Assembly: GCA_037083765.1 (NCBI GenBank)
Contig: JBAPLS010000014.1
Location: 1 to 16,045 of the forward strand
Direction: 5' to 3'
Length of the DNA: 16,045 nt
DNA from: Dasytiphilus stammeri_B
GTDB taxonomy: Bacteria > Pseudomonadota > Gammaproteobacteria > Enterobacterales > Enterobacteriaceae
In this document: positions 7,738-15,241 of the stretch, in pieces
How positions within the stretch are numbered: the first letter of the stretch is position 1
Layout: each line of letters opens with the position of its first letter
Notes under the pieces: model-generated
Told to the model about the DNA's origin: nothing
The model's input: only the letters and a program-made list of their open reading frames with translations
The model's database searches: none
Translations under genes and position numbers: made by a program

Positions 7738-8640
7738 TTATTTAAGATACTGCTTAGTACGTAATGCTACAATACGCTTTTCTAAAGAGGGATGTGTGTG
7801 GAACAGCTCACTATGGATAGGCAATTTTGTCATATTCGTACTATTACTACCATGAATACAAAAAGCTTTGACCAGATTATTTTCCTTAGGTTCACAGCTA
7901 CTTTTTAATCGTTCTAAGGCTGCAATCATCTTCTCCGCGCCTACCATCTTTGCTGCGCCCGCATCCGCATAAAATTCTCTTCTTCGAGAAAACCACATTG
8001 TTATTAAGGTGGCTAGTACTCCTAATACAGATTGTAATATTGGGATTATCATAAAATATATCATATTTTCAGGTTTAGTTTTAGATAGACGAGGATTACT
8101 GGAGGATAATCTCGATGTGATTTGTGACATAATATGACCGATAAAAATTATCATAGTATTTACTATTCCCTGAAGTAAAGTCATAGTTACCATGTCCCCA
8201 TTAACAATGTGAGACATTTCATGTGCTAAAACAGCCTCTATTTGTTCCTTCTTCATGTTCTTTAGCAATCCGGTAGAGACCGCTATTACAGAATTATTAC
8301 AAGTAGCACCAGTAGCAAAAGCATTCATATCTTCCGCAGTGTAAATCGCTACCTTTGGCATAACTATGCCTATATATTTTGCTTGATTTCGGATAATTTG
8401 GAGCAGCCAAGATTCTAGTTCATCCTTGGGTTTGTCAATATACTTTCCTCCTACGGAACTTACCGCTAGAGATTTAGATAGTAATAGGGAAATGACTGCG
8501 CCACTAAAACCACAGATTCCTGCTAGAATAATAATTATACTAACTGTTTTAAGTTTCATGCCTATTAAACTAACTATCAATCCTAGTCCTATCATAACAC
8601 TGATGTTAGTTATTAAAAATAGAGCAATTCTTCTCATCAT
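7738..8640 (-). CDS. htpX: Membrane zinc metalloprotease HtpX
   Basis: HtpX is an M48-family inner-membrane protease that, with FtsH, degrades misfolded membrane proteins. The 300-residue length fits E. coli (293). Two hydrophobic N-terminal segments (about residues 5-25 and 33-55) are followed by the cytosolic zinc site AVLAHEMSHIVNG (HExxH near residue 140) and by REFYADAGAAK, whose Glu is the third zinc ligand. Further hydrophobic stretches lie near residues 155-170 and 195-215. The C-terminal THPSLEKRI and LRTKQYLK agree with the E. coli end (THPPLDKRI, LRTGEYLK). A Shine-Dalgarno AAGGAG lies about 11 bases before ATG 8640; the next codon is also ATG (8637). The flanking prc and proQ genes of E. 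coli are absent. No stress-sigma promoter is evident upstream. Confidence 0.95.
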   Translation of the reverse strand: MMRRIALFLITNISVMIGLGLIVSLIGMKLKTVSIIIILAGICGFSGAVISLLLSKSLAVSSVGGKYIDKPKDELESWLLQIIRNQAKYIGIVMPKVAIYTAEDMNAFATGATCNNSVIAVSTGLLKNMKKEQIEAVLAHEMSHIVNGDMVTMTLLQGIVNTMIIFIGHIMSQITSRLSSSNPRLSKTKPENMIYFMIIPILQSVLGVLATLITMWFSRRREFYADAGAAKMVGAEKMIAALERLKSSCEPKENNLVKAFCIHGSNSTNMTKLPIHSELFHTHPSLEKRIVALRTKQYLK

Positions 8641-9029
8641 AAAATTACTTTCTCCTTTTTTCTTTATACGACATGTTTGTTCTTTTGTATCTAGGTAGAA
8701 CAGGGAACTATTTCATCATTCCCTCCAATCAATAATATTATGATATTATTTAACGCGTTGTTACAATATAGTACTTATTTTTTGCTAATGTCTAATTCTC
8801 TTTTACTTAATCTTAAATAAGATGAATCTATTTTCAAATTTTTGACATTCACTTTCTTCATTCCTTGGAACAACATAGTAGAGAAAGAGCCCACGATTAA
8901 AATACCTAGATTCACCCTAAATAAAAGACTTCACTCTGGAAGAAGTCAATAAGTCGTCCTTCCATTAATGATATTGATAATAACTCACCGTTGTAGTTAT
9001 GTTTATAATATTTACCTCTCCACTTTATA
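8641..9029. other. Gap between htpX and hisF remnant, with one short minus-strand frame
   Basis: No recognisable gene. On the minus strand a frame is open from a possible GTG at 8915 to TAA at 8775-8777 (46 residues), starting with a hydrophobic stretch (VNLGILIVGSFSTMLF) and ending basic; there is no convincing ribosome binding site. It could be a scrap of a membrane protein gene, but I cannot name it. In E. coli prc lies upstream of htpX, and this frame does not resemble its end. A 6-bp inverted repeat (AGGGAA/TTCCCT, 8702-8724) is also present. Confidence 0.3.
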
Positions 9030-9080
9030 GATGGTACTTTATCATCCTCTGTGTTTCATAAAGAAGTTATCGATAAGTAA
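9030..9080 (+). pseudogene. hisF: hisF pseudogene, C-terminal scrap
   Basis: DGTLSSSVFHKEVIDK followed by TAA (9078-9080) matches the C-terminal region of HisF (DGALAASVFHKQIINI), the cyclase subunit of imidazole glycerol phosphate synthase in histidine synthesis. Upstream of 9030 the match is lost, and about 17 C-terminal residues are missing, so only a scrap remains. It lies directly before the hisI remnant, as in the his operon, which makes the short match credible. Confidence 0.75.
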
Positions 9081-9081
9081 T

Positions 9082-9660
9082 CTGAACTGGATAAAAATGA
9101 ATAATATGATTCCGGTAATTATTCAACATGAGGTTTTTGTCGAAGTATTAATGCATGCTTATATGAATTGCCTCTCCTTAGAGCAGACCGTTTAGCAACG
9201 GAAAGATTACTTTTTATTCTCCAACTAAAAAAAGATTATAGACTCAAGATCAAAATTCTGGTAATTTTTTTTTGCATGTTATAGGTATTAATCATGTGAT
9301 TAATATGCATTACTGATATTAGTTCAACCTCCGGTTTTGACTGGTCATTTATCCAAATCTAGTTGTTTTAGTATAGGCAGTAGTTATCAGTTATGGAACT
9401 TTCTTTTTCAACTAGAAGATATCCTTAAACAAACTAAAGATGATTGAGAGATATCTTCTTACCCGGCTCACTTATATGCTAAAGGAACTAAGCGAAGTGC
9501 ACAAAAAGTAGGAGAACAGATACTACAAACTGCTCTGTCATCCGTAGTAGGCACTCTCCGTAGTTCGGAAATGAGACTGCAAATTTACTTTATCATTTGA
9601 TAGTACTATTACAAGATCTAAATCTGAATTTTCAACATGTGATTGCTTGCTGGCGTTTTC
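9082..9660 (+). pseudogene. hisI: hisI (hisIE) pseudogene
   Basis: This is a decayed copy of bifunctional HisIE (phosphoribosyl-AMP cyclohydrolase/phosphoribosyl-ATP pyrophosphatase), the last gene of the his operon. MIPVIIQHEV, EVLMHAYMN (about 9106-9162) match the start of the cyclohydrolase domain. SKSSCF and LWNFLFQLEDILKQTK (about 9350-9440) match the linker, and HLYAKGTKRSAQKVGE (about 9469-9516) matches the pyrophosphatase domain. Stops begin at TAG 9193-9195, and frames shift several times. The Glu-rich metal site GEEGVET has become GEQILQT, so even the best-preserved part has lost catalytic residues. Overall length is close to the intact gene (about 0.6 kb). The remnant converges on dcd, as expected from E. 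coli gene order once wzz, ugd, gnd and asmA are lost. Confidence 0.9.
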
Positions 9661-9688
9661 GGTCCAGAGCAAAAATAATTTTTTATCT

Positions 9689-10258
9689 CTATTTAGAATT
9701 TAGGCTAATCAAGATACTTCTCTGATTTTTATAATGTGAATTGAAACGTCGATGATAGGGACGGACGGCTGGACCAGACAGAAGTTCAAAACTAATTGCG
9801 CCTACTAACATACCCGGTCTAATAGCTAACGGTAATTTACTAGAATTATAAAATTCCAGAACAAGACAACCTTTCCATCCAGGATCTATCCGATGTGCGG
9901 TAATATGTATCATTAGACCTAAGCGTGCAAGAGTGGAACGTCCATCAAGCCATCCAATTAAATCGTCGGGCATGGTAATTGACTCTAGAGTAATTCCTAA
10001 TACTAATTCACCAGGATGAATAAACAAATAATCTTGATTGGAAATTATGAATTCTTCGCTCATTATGCGATTAATAATCTCGACATTAGGATTGCTTAAA
10101 TCAATATAGGGAACTGTAGATGCATGAAAGGTACGAAATTTATTTCCTAAACTGATGTCTACAGTAGCGCCATTAATTCTATGGCGTTCAGGTCGTGGAA
10201 GAATAACTAATTGACCACTATCCAACCAATTTTCAATATCTCTGTCACAGAGTTTCAT
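9689..10258 (-). CDS. dcd: dCTP deaminase
   Basis: Dcd converts dCTP to dUTP, the main source of dUMP for thymidylate synthesis in enteric bacteria. It acts as a cytosolic homotrimer. The 189-residue protein opens MKLCDRDIENWLD and keeps RINGATVDISLGNKFRTF, the active-site segment GWLDGRSTLARLGL (S108 and R112, equivalent to E. coli S111 and R115), HITAHRIDPGW and the catalytic Glu of LVLEFYNS (E135, equivalent to E138). The C-terminal GPAVRPYHRR is present. The three-residue offset from E. coli comes from a small N-terminal deletion. No strong Shine-Dalgarno is visible. The neighbouring asmA and udk genes of E. coli are gone; trhP is divergent, with about 100 bases between the starts. Confidence 0.95.
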   Translation of the reverse strand: MKLCDRDIENWLDSGQLVILPRPERHRINGATVDISLGNKFRTFHASTVPYIDLSNPNVEIINRIMSEEFIISNQDYLFIHPGELVLGITLESITMPDDLIGWLDGRSTLARLGLMIHITAHRIDPGWKGCLVLEFYNSSKLPLAIRPGMLVGAISFELLSGPAVRPYHRRFNSHYKNQRSILISLNSK

Positions 10259-10357
10259 TAATTTAGCTCCATTTTACATGGATATATAAGATATTATAAG
10301 ATATAATTATTTAAAAAATTATCTATACTGCACCGAAAGTAATATTATACACAAGAT

Positions 10358-11743
10358 ATGTTAACTACTGAACTCCTATCTCCAGCAGGCACATTAAAAA
10401 ATATGCGCTATTCCTTTGCATATGGCGCAGATGCAGTATATGCTGGTCCTCCTCGTTATAGTTTACGGGTCCGCAATAATGAATTTCATTTTGATAATTT
10501 ATCTATAGGTATTAAAGAAGCCCATCACAAAAATAAAAAATTTTATGTGGTAGCTAATATTACTCCACATAATGCCAAGTTAAAAACTTTTATTAACGAC
10601 TTTAATCCTATTATTGATATGGGGCCAGATGCATTAATTATCTCTGATCCAGGACTAGTTATGTTAGTACGCGAATTTTACCCCACCATGCCAATCCATT
10701 TATCCGTTCAAGCCAACGCTGTTAATTGGGCTTCTGTAAAATTTTGGCAAAACATGGGTATTAAAAGAGTAATTTTATCCCGAGAACTTTCTCTCGAAGA
10801 AATAGAAGAGATTCGACAGATAGTACCGGAGATAGAATTAGAAGTTTTCGTACATGGATCTATGTGCATTGCATATTCAGGCCGTTGTTTATTATCAACG
10901 TACATTAATAGACGGGATTCTAATCAAGGAGCTTGTATTAATACTTGTCGCTGGAAATATAATCTCCTTCCAGCTAAAGAAGACGTCATGGGAAATGTAG
11001 AATTAAAGAATAAATCCCTCAATTATGGCAGTCAGATATCACCACAATTATTTTCCGGGTCTTTAGATCAAGAAGTTTTTCTCCTTGATAGTATTGATCA
11101 TCAACCACCCTCTCAGTCTCCTTTCAGGAGAGAAAACAAATATCTGCCTACTTTTGAAGATGTTCATGGAACTTATATTTTTAATTCCAAAGATCTGCGA
11201 GCTATTAGACATGTACAACGTTTAATACAAATAGGTATCCATTCTTTAAAAATTGAAGGTCGAACTAAATCTTTTTATTATTGTGCCCGAACTGCTCAAA
11301 TTTATCGGTGGGCCATTAATGATGCTGTGAATAGAAAACCATTTAATTATCATCTCTTAGAGATGCTGGAAGGTCTGGCGAATCGTGGTTATACTGAAGG
11401 TTTTTTTTCTCGTCATCAGACGCAAAATTTTCAGAATATTAATTCTGGCTTTTCTAGCTCTTTGAGACAAATTTTTGTAGGAGAATTTACTGGAGAGCGG
11501 AGAGATGAATTATCGCAAGTAGCTGTGAAAAATAAGTTTTCTTGCGGAGATAATTTAGATATTATTACGCCATCTGGTAATATTAATGTTGTATTAGATC
11601 GGATGGAAAATAAGAATTTTAAGTTAGTTAATGTGGCCCCGGGAGAAGGTCATTTAGTCTGGATACCAGTTCCACTTAATCTCTGCTCAATAAAGTATGC
11701 GTTACTAGTACGTAATCAAGTAATTCCTTCCTCCCTTCTTTAA
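10358..11743 (+). CDS. trhP: TrhP (YegQ), tRNA uridine-34 5-hydroxylation protein, peptidase U32 family
   Basis: TrhP hydroxylates uridine 34 of tRNAs, the first step towards cmo5U/mcmo5U, which widens wobble decoding; family work links its reaction to prephenate rather than oxygen. The 461-residue frame begins ELLSPAGTLKNMRYSFAYGA and continues with the U32 signature EVFVHGSMCIAYSGRC. Four cysteines, C170, C177, C193 and C197 (MCIAYSGRC and ACINTC), form the expected iron-sulfur site. HSLKIEGRTKSFYYCARTAQ and YTEGFFSRH are conserved, and the C-terminal domain shows QIFVGEFTGER and GDNLDIITPSGNIN. A low-similarity insert (about residues 203-265) is slightly longer than in E. coli (453 residues). 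The stop lies 12 bases before the metG start, suggesting joint transcription. I see no strong Shine-Dalgarno. Confidence 0.94.
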   Translation: MLTTELLSPAGTLKNMRYSFAYGADAVYAGPPRYSLRVRNNEFHFDNLSIGIKEAHHKNKKFYVVANITPHNAKLKTFINDFNPIIDMGPDALIISDPGLVMLVREFYPTMPIHLSVQANAVNWASVKFWQNMGIKRVILSRELSLEEIEEIRQIVPEIELEVFVHGSMCIAYSGRCLLSTYINRRDSNQGACINTCRWKYNLLPAKEDVMGNVELKNKSLNYGSQISPQLFSGSLDQEVFLLDSIDHQPPSQSPFRRENKYLPTFEDVHGTYIFNSKDLRAIRHVQRLIQIGIHSLKIEGRTKSFYYCARTAQIYRWAINDAVNRKPFNYHLLEMLEGLANRGYTEGFFSRHQTQNFQNINSGFSSSLRQIFVGEFTGERRDELSQVAVKNKFSCGDNLDIITPSGNINVVLDRMENKNFKLVNVAPGEGHLVWIPVPLNLCSIKYALLVRNQVIPSSLL

Positions 11744-11755
11744 AAGCGATAAATT

Positions 11756-13471
11756 ATGTCTGATATGAATATGAAGAATTTTAATTCTAGCAAAATATTT
11801 CTGGTTACTTGCGCATTACCATACGCTAATGGTCCCCTCCATCTGGGTCATCTCCTGGAACATATCCAAGCAGATATATGGGTGCGTTATCAACGCATGT
11901 GTGGACATAAAGTTTTTTTTATTTGTGCTTCAGATTGCCACGGCACTCCCATTTTATTAATGTCACAAAAAATAGGAATCGATCCAGAAAAAATGGTTCT
12001 GGCCATAGGTAAACAACATCAAAAAGTACTCGAGTTATTTTATATTAGTTATGATAATTATCATTCCACCCATAGTCAAGAAAACCATCAATTTGTATTA
12101 TTAATTTATAAAGAATTAAGAAATAAGGGATTGATTAAACACCGTATATTAACTCAAATGTATGATCCGAATGTAAAGATGTTTTTACCAGATCGGTTAG
12201 TAAAAGGTGTTTGTCCTAAATGTAAAGCTCCAGATCAATATGGGGATAACTGTGAAGTATGTGGTTCCATTTATAGCTCCACAGATTTAATAAATGCTCG
12301 CTCAGCAATAACAGGAGTGCGACCCGTATTACAGGAGACAGAACATTTATTTTTTGATTTGTCGTTATACTCTGATATGTTAATAAAATGGACTCGTTCT
12401 GGTTCCTTACCGGAATCGGTAGCTAATAAAATGCAAGAATGGTTATCAGGGGGCTTACATCCTTGGGATATAAGTCGCGATGGACCCTATTTTGGCTTTA
12501 AAATTCCAGATACTATAGGTAAATATTTTTATGTTTGGTTAGATGCACCTATTGGTTATATGAGTACTTTTAAAAATCTATGTAATCAAAGAGAAGATAT
12601 ATGTTTTGAAGATTTTTGGAAACCAGATTCCACTGTACAACTTTGTCACTTTATAGGTAAGGATATTATTTATTTCCATAGTCTCTTTTGGCCAGCCCTA
12701 TTAGAAGCTAGTGGTTTTCGTAAACCTACGTCTATTTACGTGCACGGTTTTGTCACATTGAACGGAACAAAAATGTCAAAGTCGAGGGGCTCTCTTATAG
12801 ATGCAACCACTTGGTTAAAATGGTTTGATTCAGATAGCTTGCGCTATTATTATGCTACGAAATTATCTTCTCGTATTGAAGATATAGATCTTAATTTAAA
12901 TGATTTTACTCAACGTGTAAATGCAGATATTGTTAATAAAGTAGTTAATATAGCAGCTCGTTCTGCGAGTTTTATTAACCAACGTTTTTCAGGATGGTTA
13001 TCTAAACGATTAAAAGACCCAATGGTCTATCAGATATTTACTGAAGCTTCTGTTCCTATAGGAAGGTGTTTATCTAATTTAGATTTCAGTAAGGCGATTA
13101 GACAGATTATGTCATTAGCTGATCTTGCTAACCGTTATATTAACGAACAAAAACCTTGGATTATAGCTGGTTATAAGAATGGAAATCATGCCGATAATTT
13201 ACAAGATATTTGTACTATGGGAATAAATTTTTATCGAGTATTGATGACCTATTTAAAACCCTTTATGCCTTACTTAAGTCAGAAATCAGAAAAATTTCTT
13301 CAACAAAAATTAGAATGGACAGAAATAAAATCCCCTTTATTGAATCATCGTATTTCTATTTTTGAGAGTCTCTATCAAAGAATTAAATCTGAAAATGTTA
13401 ATTCACTTTTAGCTGAAATGAATCGCCAGAAAAGTGAAAAATATAACCCCAAAAATGTTGGGGTTATATAA
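11756..13471 (+). CDS. metG: Methionyl-tRNA synthetase, short form without C-terminal dimerisation domain
   Basis: MetRS charges initiator and elongator tRNA-Met. The Rossmann catalytic domain carries the HIGH motif as HLGH (residues 29-32, in LPYANGPLHLGH) and the KMSKS loop at 339-343 (TKMSKSRGS). A four-cysteine zinc knuckle (C153, C156, C166, C169) sits in CPKCKAPDQYGDNCEVCG, and the anticodon-binding helical domain includes LADLANRYINEQKPW and MTYLKPFMPYL. The protein has 571 residues against 677 in E. coli. It ends about 30 residues past the helical core, so the C-terminal tRNA-binding/dimerisation domain is missing, and only 23 bases separate its stop from the next gene. The catalytic core of E. 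coli MetRS (the tryptic M547 form) is active as a monomer, so a working enzyme is likely. The last nine or so codons form a hairpin. Confidence 0.95.
   Translation: MSDMNMKNFNSSKIFLVTCALPYANGPLHLGHLLEHIQADIWVRYQRMCGHKVFFICASDCHGTPILLMSQKIGIDPEKMVLAIGKQHQKVLELFYISYDNYHSTHSQENHQFVLLIYKELRNKGLIKHRILTQMYDPNVKMFLPDRLVKGVCPKCKAPDQYGDNCEVCGSIYSSTDLINARSAITGVRPVLQETEHLFFDLSLYSDMLIKWTRSGSLPESVANKMQEWLSGGLHPWDISRDGPYFGFKIPDTIGKYFYVWLDAPIGYMSTFKNLCNQREDICFEDFWKPDSTVQLCHFIGKDIIYFHSLFWPALLEASGFRKPTSIYVHGFVTLNGTKMSKSRGSLIDATTWLKWFDSDSLRYYYATKLSSRIEDIDLNLNDFTQRVNADIVNKVVNIAARSASFINQRFSGWLSKRLKDPMVYQIFTEASVPIGRCLSNLDFSKAIRQIMSLADLANRYINEQKPWIIAGYKNGNHADNLQDICTMGINFYRVLMTYLKPFMPYLSQKSEKFLQQKLEWTEIKSPLLNHRISIFESLYQRIKSENVNSLLAEMNRQKSEKYNPKNVGVI
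13441..13469. terminator. Probable bidirectional intrinsic terminator overlapping the metG 3' end
   Basis: ATATAACCCCAA and TTGGGGTTATAT form a perfect 12-bp stem around a 5-base loop (AAATG). In the minus direction the stem is followed by ATTTTTC and further T-rich sequence, a good terminator for the heat-shock gene. In the plus direction it is followed by AATTTTAT, a weaker U-tract for metG. The metG stop codon (13469-13471) starts at the last base of the stem, so the final metG codons encode the hairpin. Confidence 0.75.
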
Positions 13472-13494
13472 TTTTATATAAATATAATATTTAA

Positions 13495-13983
13495 TTACTG
13501 TTGATGTGGTATAATACGATTCGTATTATTTGTTTTTCCTATGCTGATCTTTTGTGGTTTTTCATCTTCAGGAATTTCATATTCTAGTTCAAGTTTTAAT
13601 AAACCATAATCTAGATTAGCACTTTGGACTTTAAGTCTATTATGAAGATGAAAACTTAGCGAGAAGTTATCCTCTAAAATTCCTTTATGTAACCACTTAA
13701 CATGATTTTTTTCTTTTTTTTCTTTAGGGATGAGATCATGTTTACCAGTTATAGTCAGCTGTCCATTTTGCAATAAAATATTTAAATTTTTTTCTTTATA
13801 TCCAGGTACGCTTATGGTCAAATGGTAATGAGTATCATCAGTTTGAATCAAATTATAAGCCGGTGAGTCAGATAGTGGGGTATCTCCTGTTAACCTACTA
13901 AATAATTTATCCATGCGATCAAATCGATCTGAAAAAAGACTATCAGTAATTCCTGGGATAAGTGAAAATGAACGATAAGACAT
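13495..13983 (-). CDS. ibp: Small heat-shock protein, IbpA/IbpB type (Hsp20)
   Basis: Ibp-type Hsp20 proteins are ATP-independent holdases that bind unfolding proteins for later refolding by DnaK/ClpB. The start at ATG 13983 is fixed by a near-perfect Shine-Dalgarno AAGGAGG five bases upstream, giving 162 residues; an upstream in-frame ATG (14052) falls in the leader. The alpha-crystallin domain spans roughly residues 40-145, with YHLTISVPGYKEKNLNI, GQLTITGKH, KWLHKGILEDNFSLSFHL and ANLDYGLLKLEL. The C-terminal IxI anchor is KISIG. The WLHKG/NFSLSF part looks most like IbpB, but a lone homologue cannot be assigned to either E. coli paralogue, hence the neutral symbol. The leader carries a sigma-32-like promoter and an SD-masking hairpin (separate entries). 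It converges on metG across the shared terminator. Confidence 0.93.
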   Translation of the reverse strand: MSYRSFSLIPGITDSLFSDRFDRMDKLFSRLTGDTPLSDSPAYNLIQTDDTHYHLTISVPGYKEKNLNILLQNGQLTITGKHDLIPKEKKEKNHVKWLHKGILEDNFSLSFHLHNRLKVQSANLDYGLLKLELEYEIPEDEKPQKISIGKTNNTNRIIPHQQ

Positions 13984-14006
13984 AATTGCCTCCTTAGGAA
14001 AGAAAT
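13984..14006 (-). promoter_or_regulatory. Hairpin sequestering the ibp ribosome binding site (possible RNA thermometer)
   Basis: Read on the minus strand, AUUUCUUUCC and GGAGGCAAUU can pair around a UAA loop. The stem has C-G, C-G, U-A, then two G-U pairs, a C-C mismatch, two U-A pairs, a U-U mismatch and an A-U pair. It covers most of the Shine-Dalgarno AAGGAGG and reaches the start codon. A weak, mismatch-rich stem over the SD is the design of ROSE-type thermometers known in ibpA leaders. The function is inferred. Confidence 0.45.
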
Positions 14007-14070
14007 AATTCATTCTATTCCAGCTCATTGTGCTTTCTTGTATAGAAATCACTTTAGCTATTATTTATAA

Positions 14071-14099
14071 TAAATAAGGATTATTTATCTCTTTTCAAG
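14071..14099 (-). promoter_or_regulatory. Sigma-32 (heat-shock) promoter of ibp
   Basis: On the minus strand CTTGAAA (14093-14099) equals the sigma-32 -35 consensus. After a 13-base spacer comes CCTTATTTA (14071-14079), which fits the -10 consensus CCCCATNTA with two mismatches. Transcription would start near 14064, giving a leader of about 80 bases before ATG 13983. It is the only convincing promoter that I can read in the window. Confidence 0.7.
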
Positions 14100-14476
14100 A
14101 GATGAGATATTTTTCCTTATAACAGGAATACTCTCGTCACATAATGCCTGAAAAAATAAAGAAAAATTTTTCCTGGCAATGCTTTTCGTGTATGGAGACT
14201 ACATAATTACTTAACATCTTGCAAGATATATAGATCTCAACTGAGATTAGTACTCTAATCTGTTTCAATAAGGAATTTCAAGCAGATAAAATCTATAAGA
14301 GAGATAGCGTATCTACAACATCTATCTACAACATCTATCTATTGCATTAGAGAAATAAATTCGATTAAGATCGTCCTTATAAGGAATTCTACTATAAAAA
14401 TATTGAAAATATTTATTTTATTACTTTATCCAGAATTACCTGATAGGTCATCATAAATCCCTATCTCTAATAATTT
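14100..14476. other. Gene-free spacer between ibp promoter and dnaQ end
   Basis: No gene is recognisable. A short + frame near 14141-14200 (starting MPEKIKKNFSWQ) stops quickly and resembles nothing I know. The only clear structure is a short tandem repeat at 14311-14341. No obvious terminator for dnaQ is visible in the first 100 bases beyond its stop. Confidence 0.4.
14311..14341. repeat. Tandem repeat, 13-base unit, two copies plus a partial third
   Basis: ATCTACAACATCT occurs exactly at 14311-14323 and 14324-14336, followed by a partial third copy (ATCTA, 14337-14341). It lies in gene-free spacer. Confidence 0.85.
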
Positions 14477-15217
14477 TTATTCATCTTGTGGTGTTGTATT
14501 CCAAATACAGATTCCATTTTTATCTTTCAGGTTTTGCAAATATTTCTCATGTGCTGTAATTTCTTCATTATTAGCTTTGATCACTGGTAACGTTACGGAT
14601 GTTAAAGATTCTATTATTTCTTTTTTATTTAGGTTTAATTTTTCTCTGGGTATAAATAATAAGGAACTTTGTCCTGCAGCGGACATAGCTAAATATACTT
14701 CCGCCAATATTTGGGCATCTACTAAAGCTCCATGTCTCTTACCCTGTGGTAACATTCTTTTATTTTCTATTTTTAATCGACTACAGAGGGAATCAAGACT
14801 ATTTCGTTGACCTGGAAAAATTTTTCTGGCTAATACCAAACTATCGGTAACTGTACAGATAGTTTCAATCAGAGGATAGGAGGCGTTTAATAAACTTAAT
14901 TCATAATTTAAAAAACTAATATCAAATGAAGCATTATGAATTACTAACTCATGACCTTCTATATATGTTAGAAAATTATCAGCAATTTGAATAAATTGAG
15001 GTTTATTTAATAATTCTTCATCTGTAATTCCATGTATACGCATTGCGAGGGGATCAACCGGTCTATTGGGATTTAAATAAACATGAAAATTATTACCCGT
15101 GAAACAGCGATCTACTATCTGTATCGCACCAATTTCTATAATACGGTGTCCTTCGTAGGGAGGACCGGTATAATTCATACCGGTCGTTTCAATATCTAAG
15201 ATAATTTGTCGTGTCAT
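14477..15217 (-). CDS. dnaQ: DNA polymerase III epsilon subunit (3'-5' proofreading exonuclease)
   Basis: DnaQ is the proofreading subunit of the Pol III core, held between alpha (DnaE) and theta. The 246-residue length matches E. coli (243). The DEDDh exonuclease residues are all visible: D8 and E10 in ILDIETTG, D99 in HNASFDISF, and H162 and D167 in RHGALVDAQILAEVYLAM. A Gln-rich linker, normally after about residue 185, is replaced by a Lys/Asn-rich stretch. The C-terminal alpha-binding segment is kept (NEEITAHEKYLQNLKDKNG, ICIW). The start is about four residues shorter than in E. coli (MTRQIILD against MSTAITRQIVLD). It is divergent from rnhA with 24 bases between the start codons, tighter than in E. 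coli, so their promoters must overlap the neighbouring coding sequences. Confidence 0.96.
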   Translation of the reverse strand: MTRQIILDIETTGMNYTGPPYEGHRIIEIGAIQIVDRCFTGNNFHVYLNPNRPVDPLAMRIHGITDEELLNKPQFIQIADNFLTYIEGHELVIHNASFDISFLNYELSLLNASYPLIETICTVTDSLVLARKIFPGQRNSLDSLCSRLKIENKRMLPQGKRHGALVDAQILAEVYLAMSAAGQSSLLFIPREKLNLNKKEIIESLTSVTLPVIKANNEEITAHEKYLQNLKDKNGICIWNTTPQDE

Positions 15218-15241
15218 TTATTTTTAATAAAGTGATATTAA

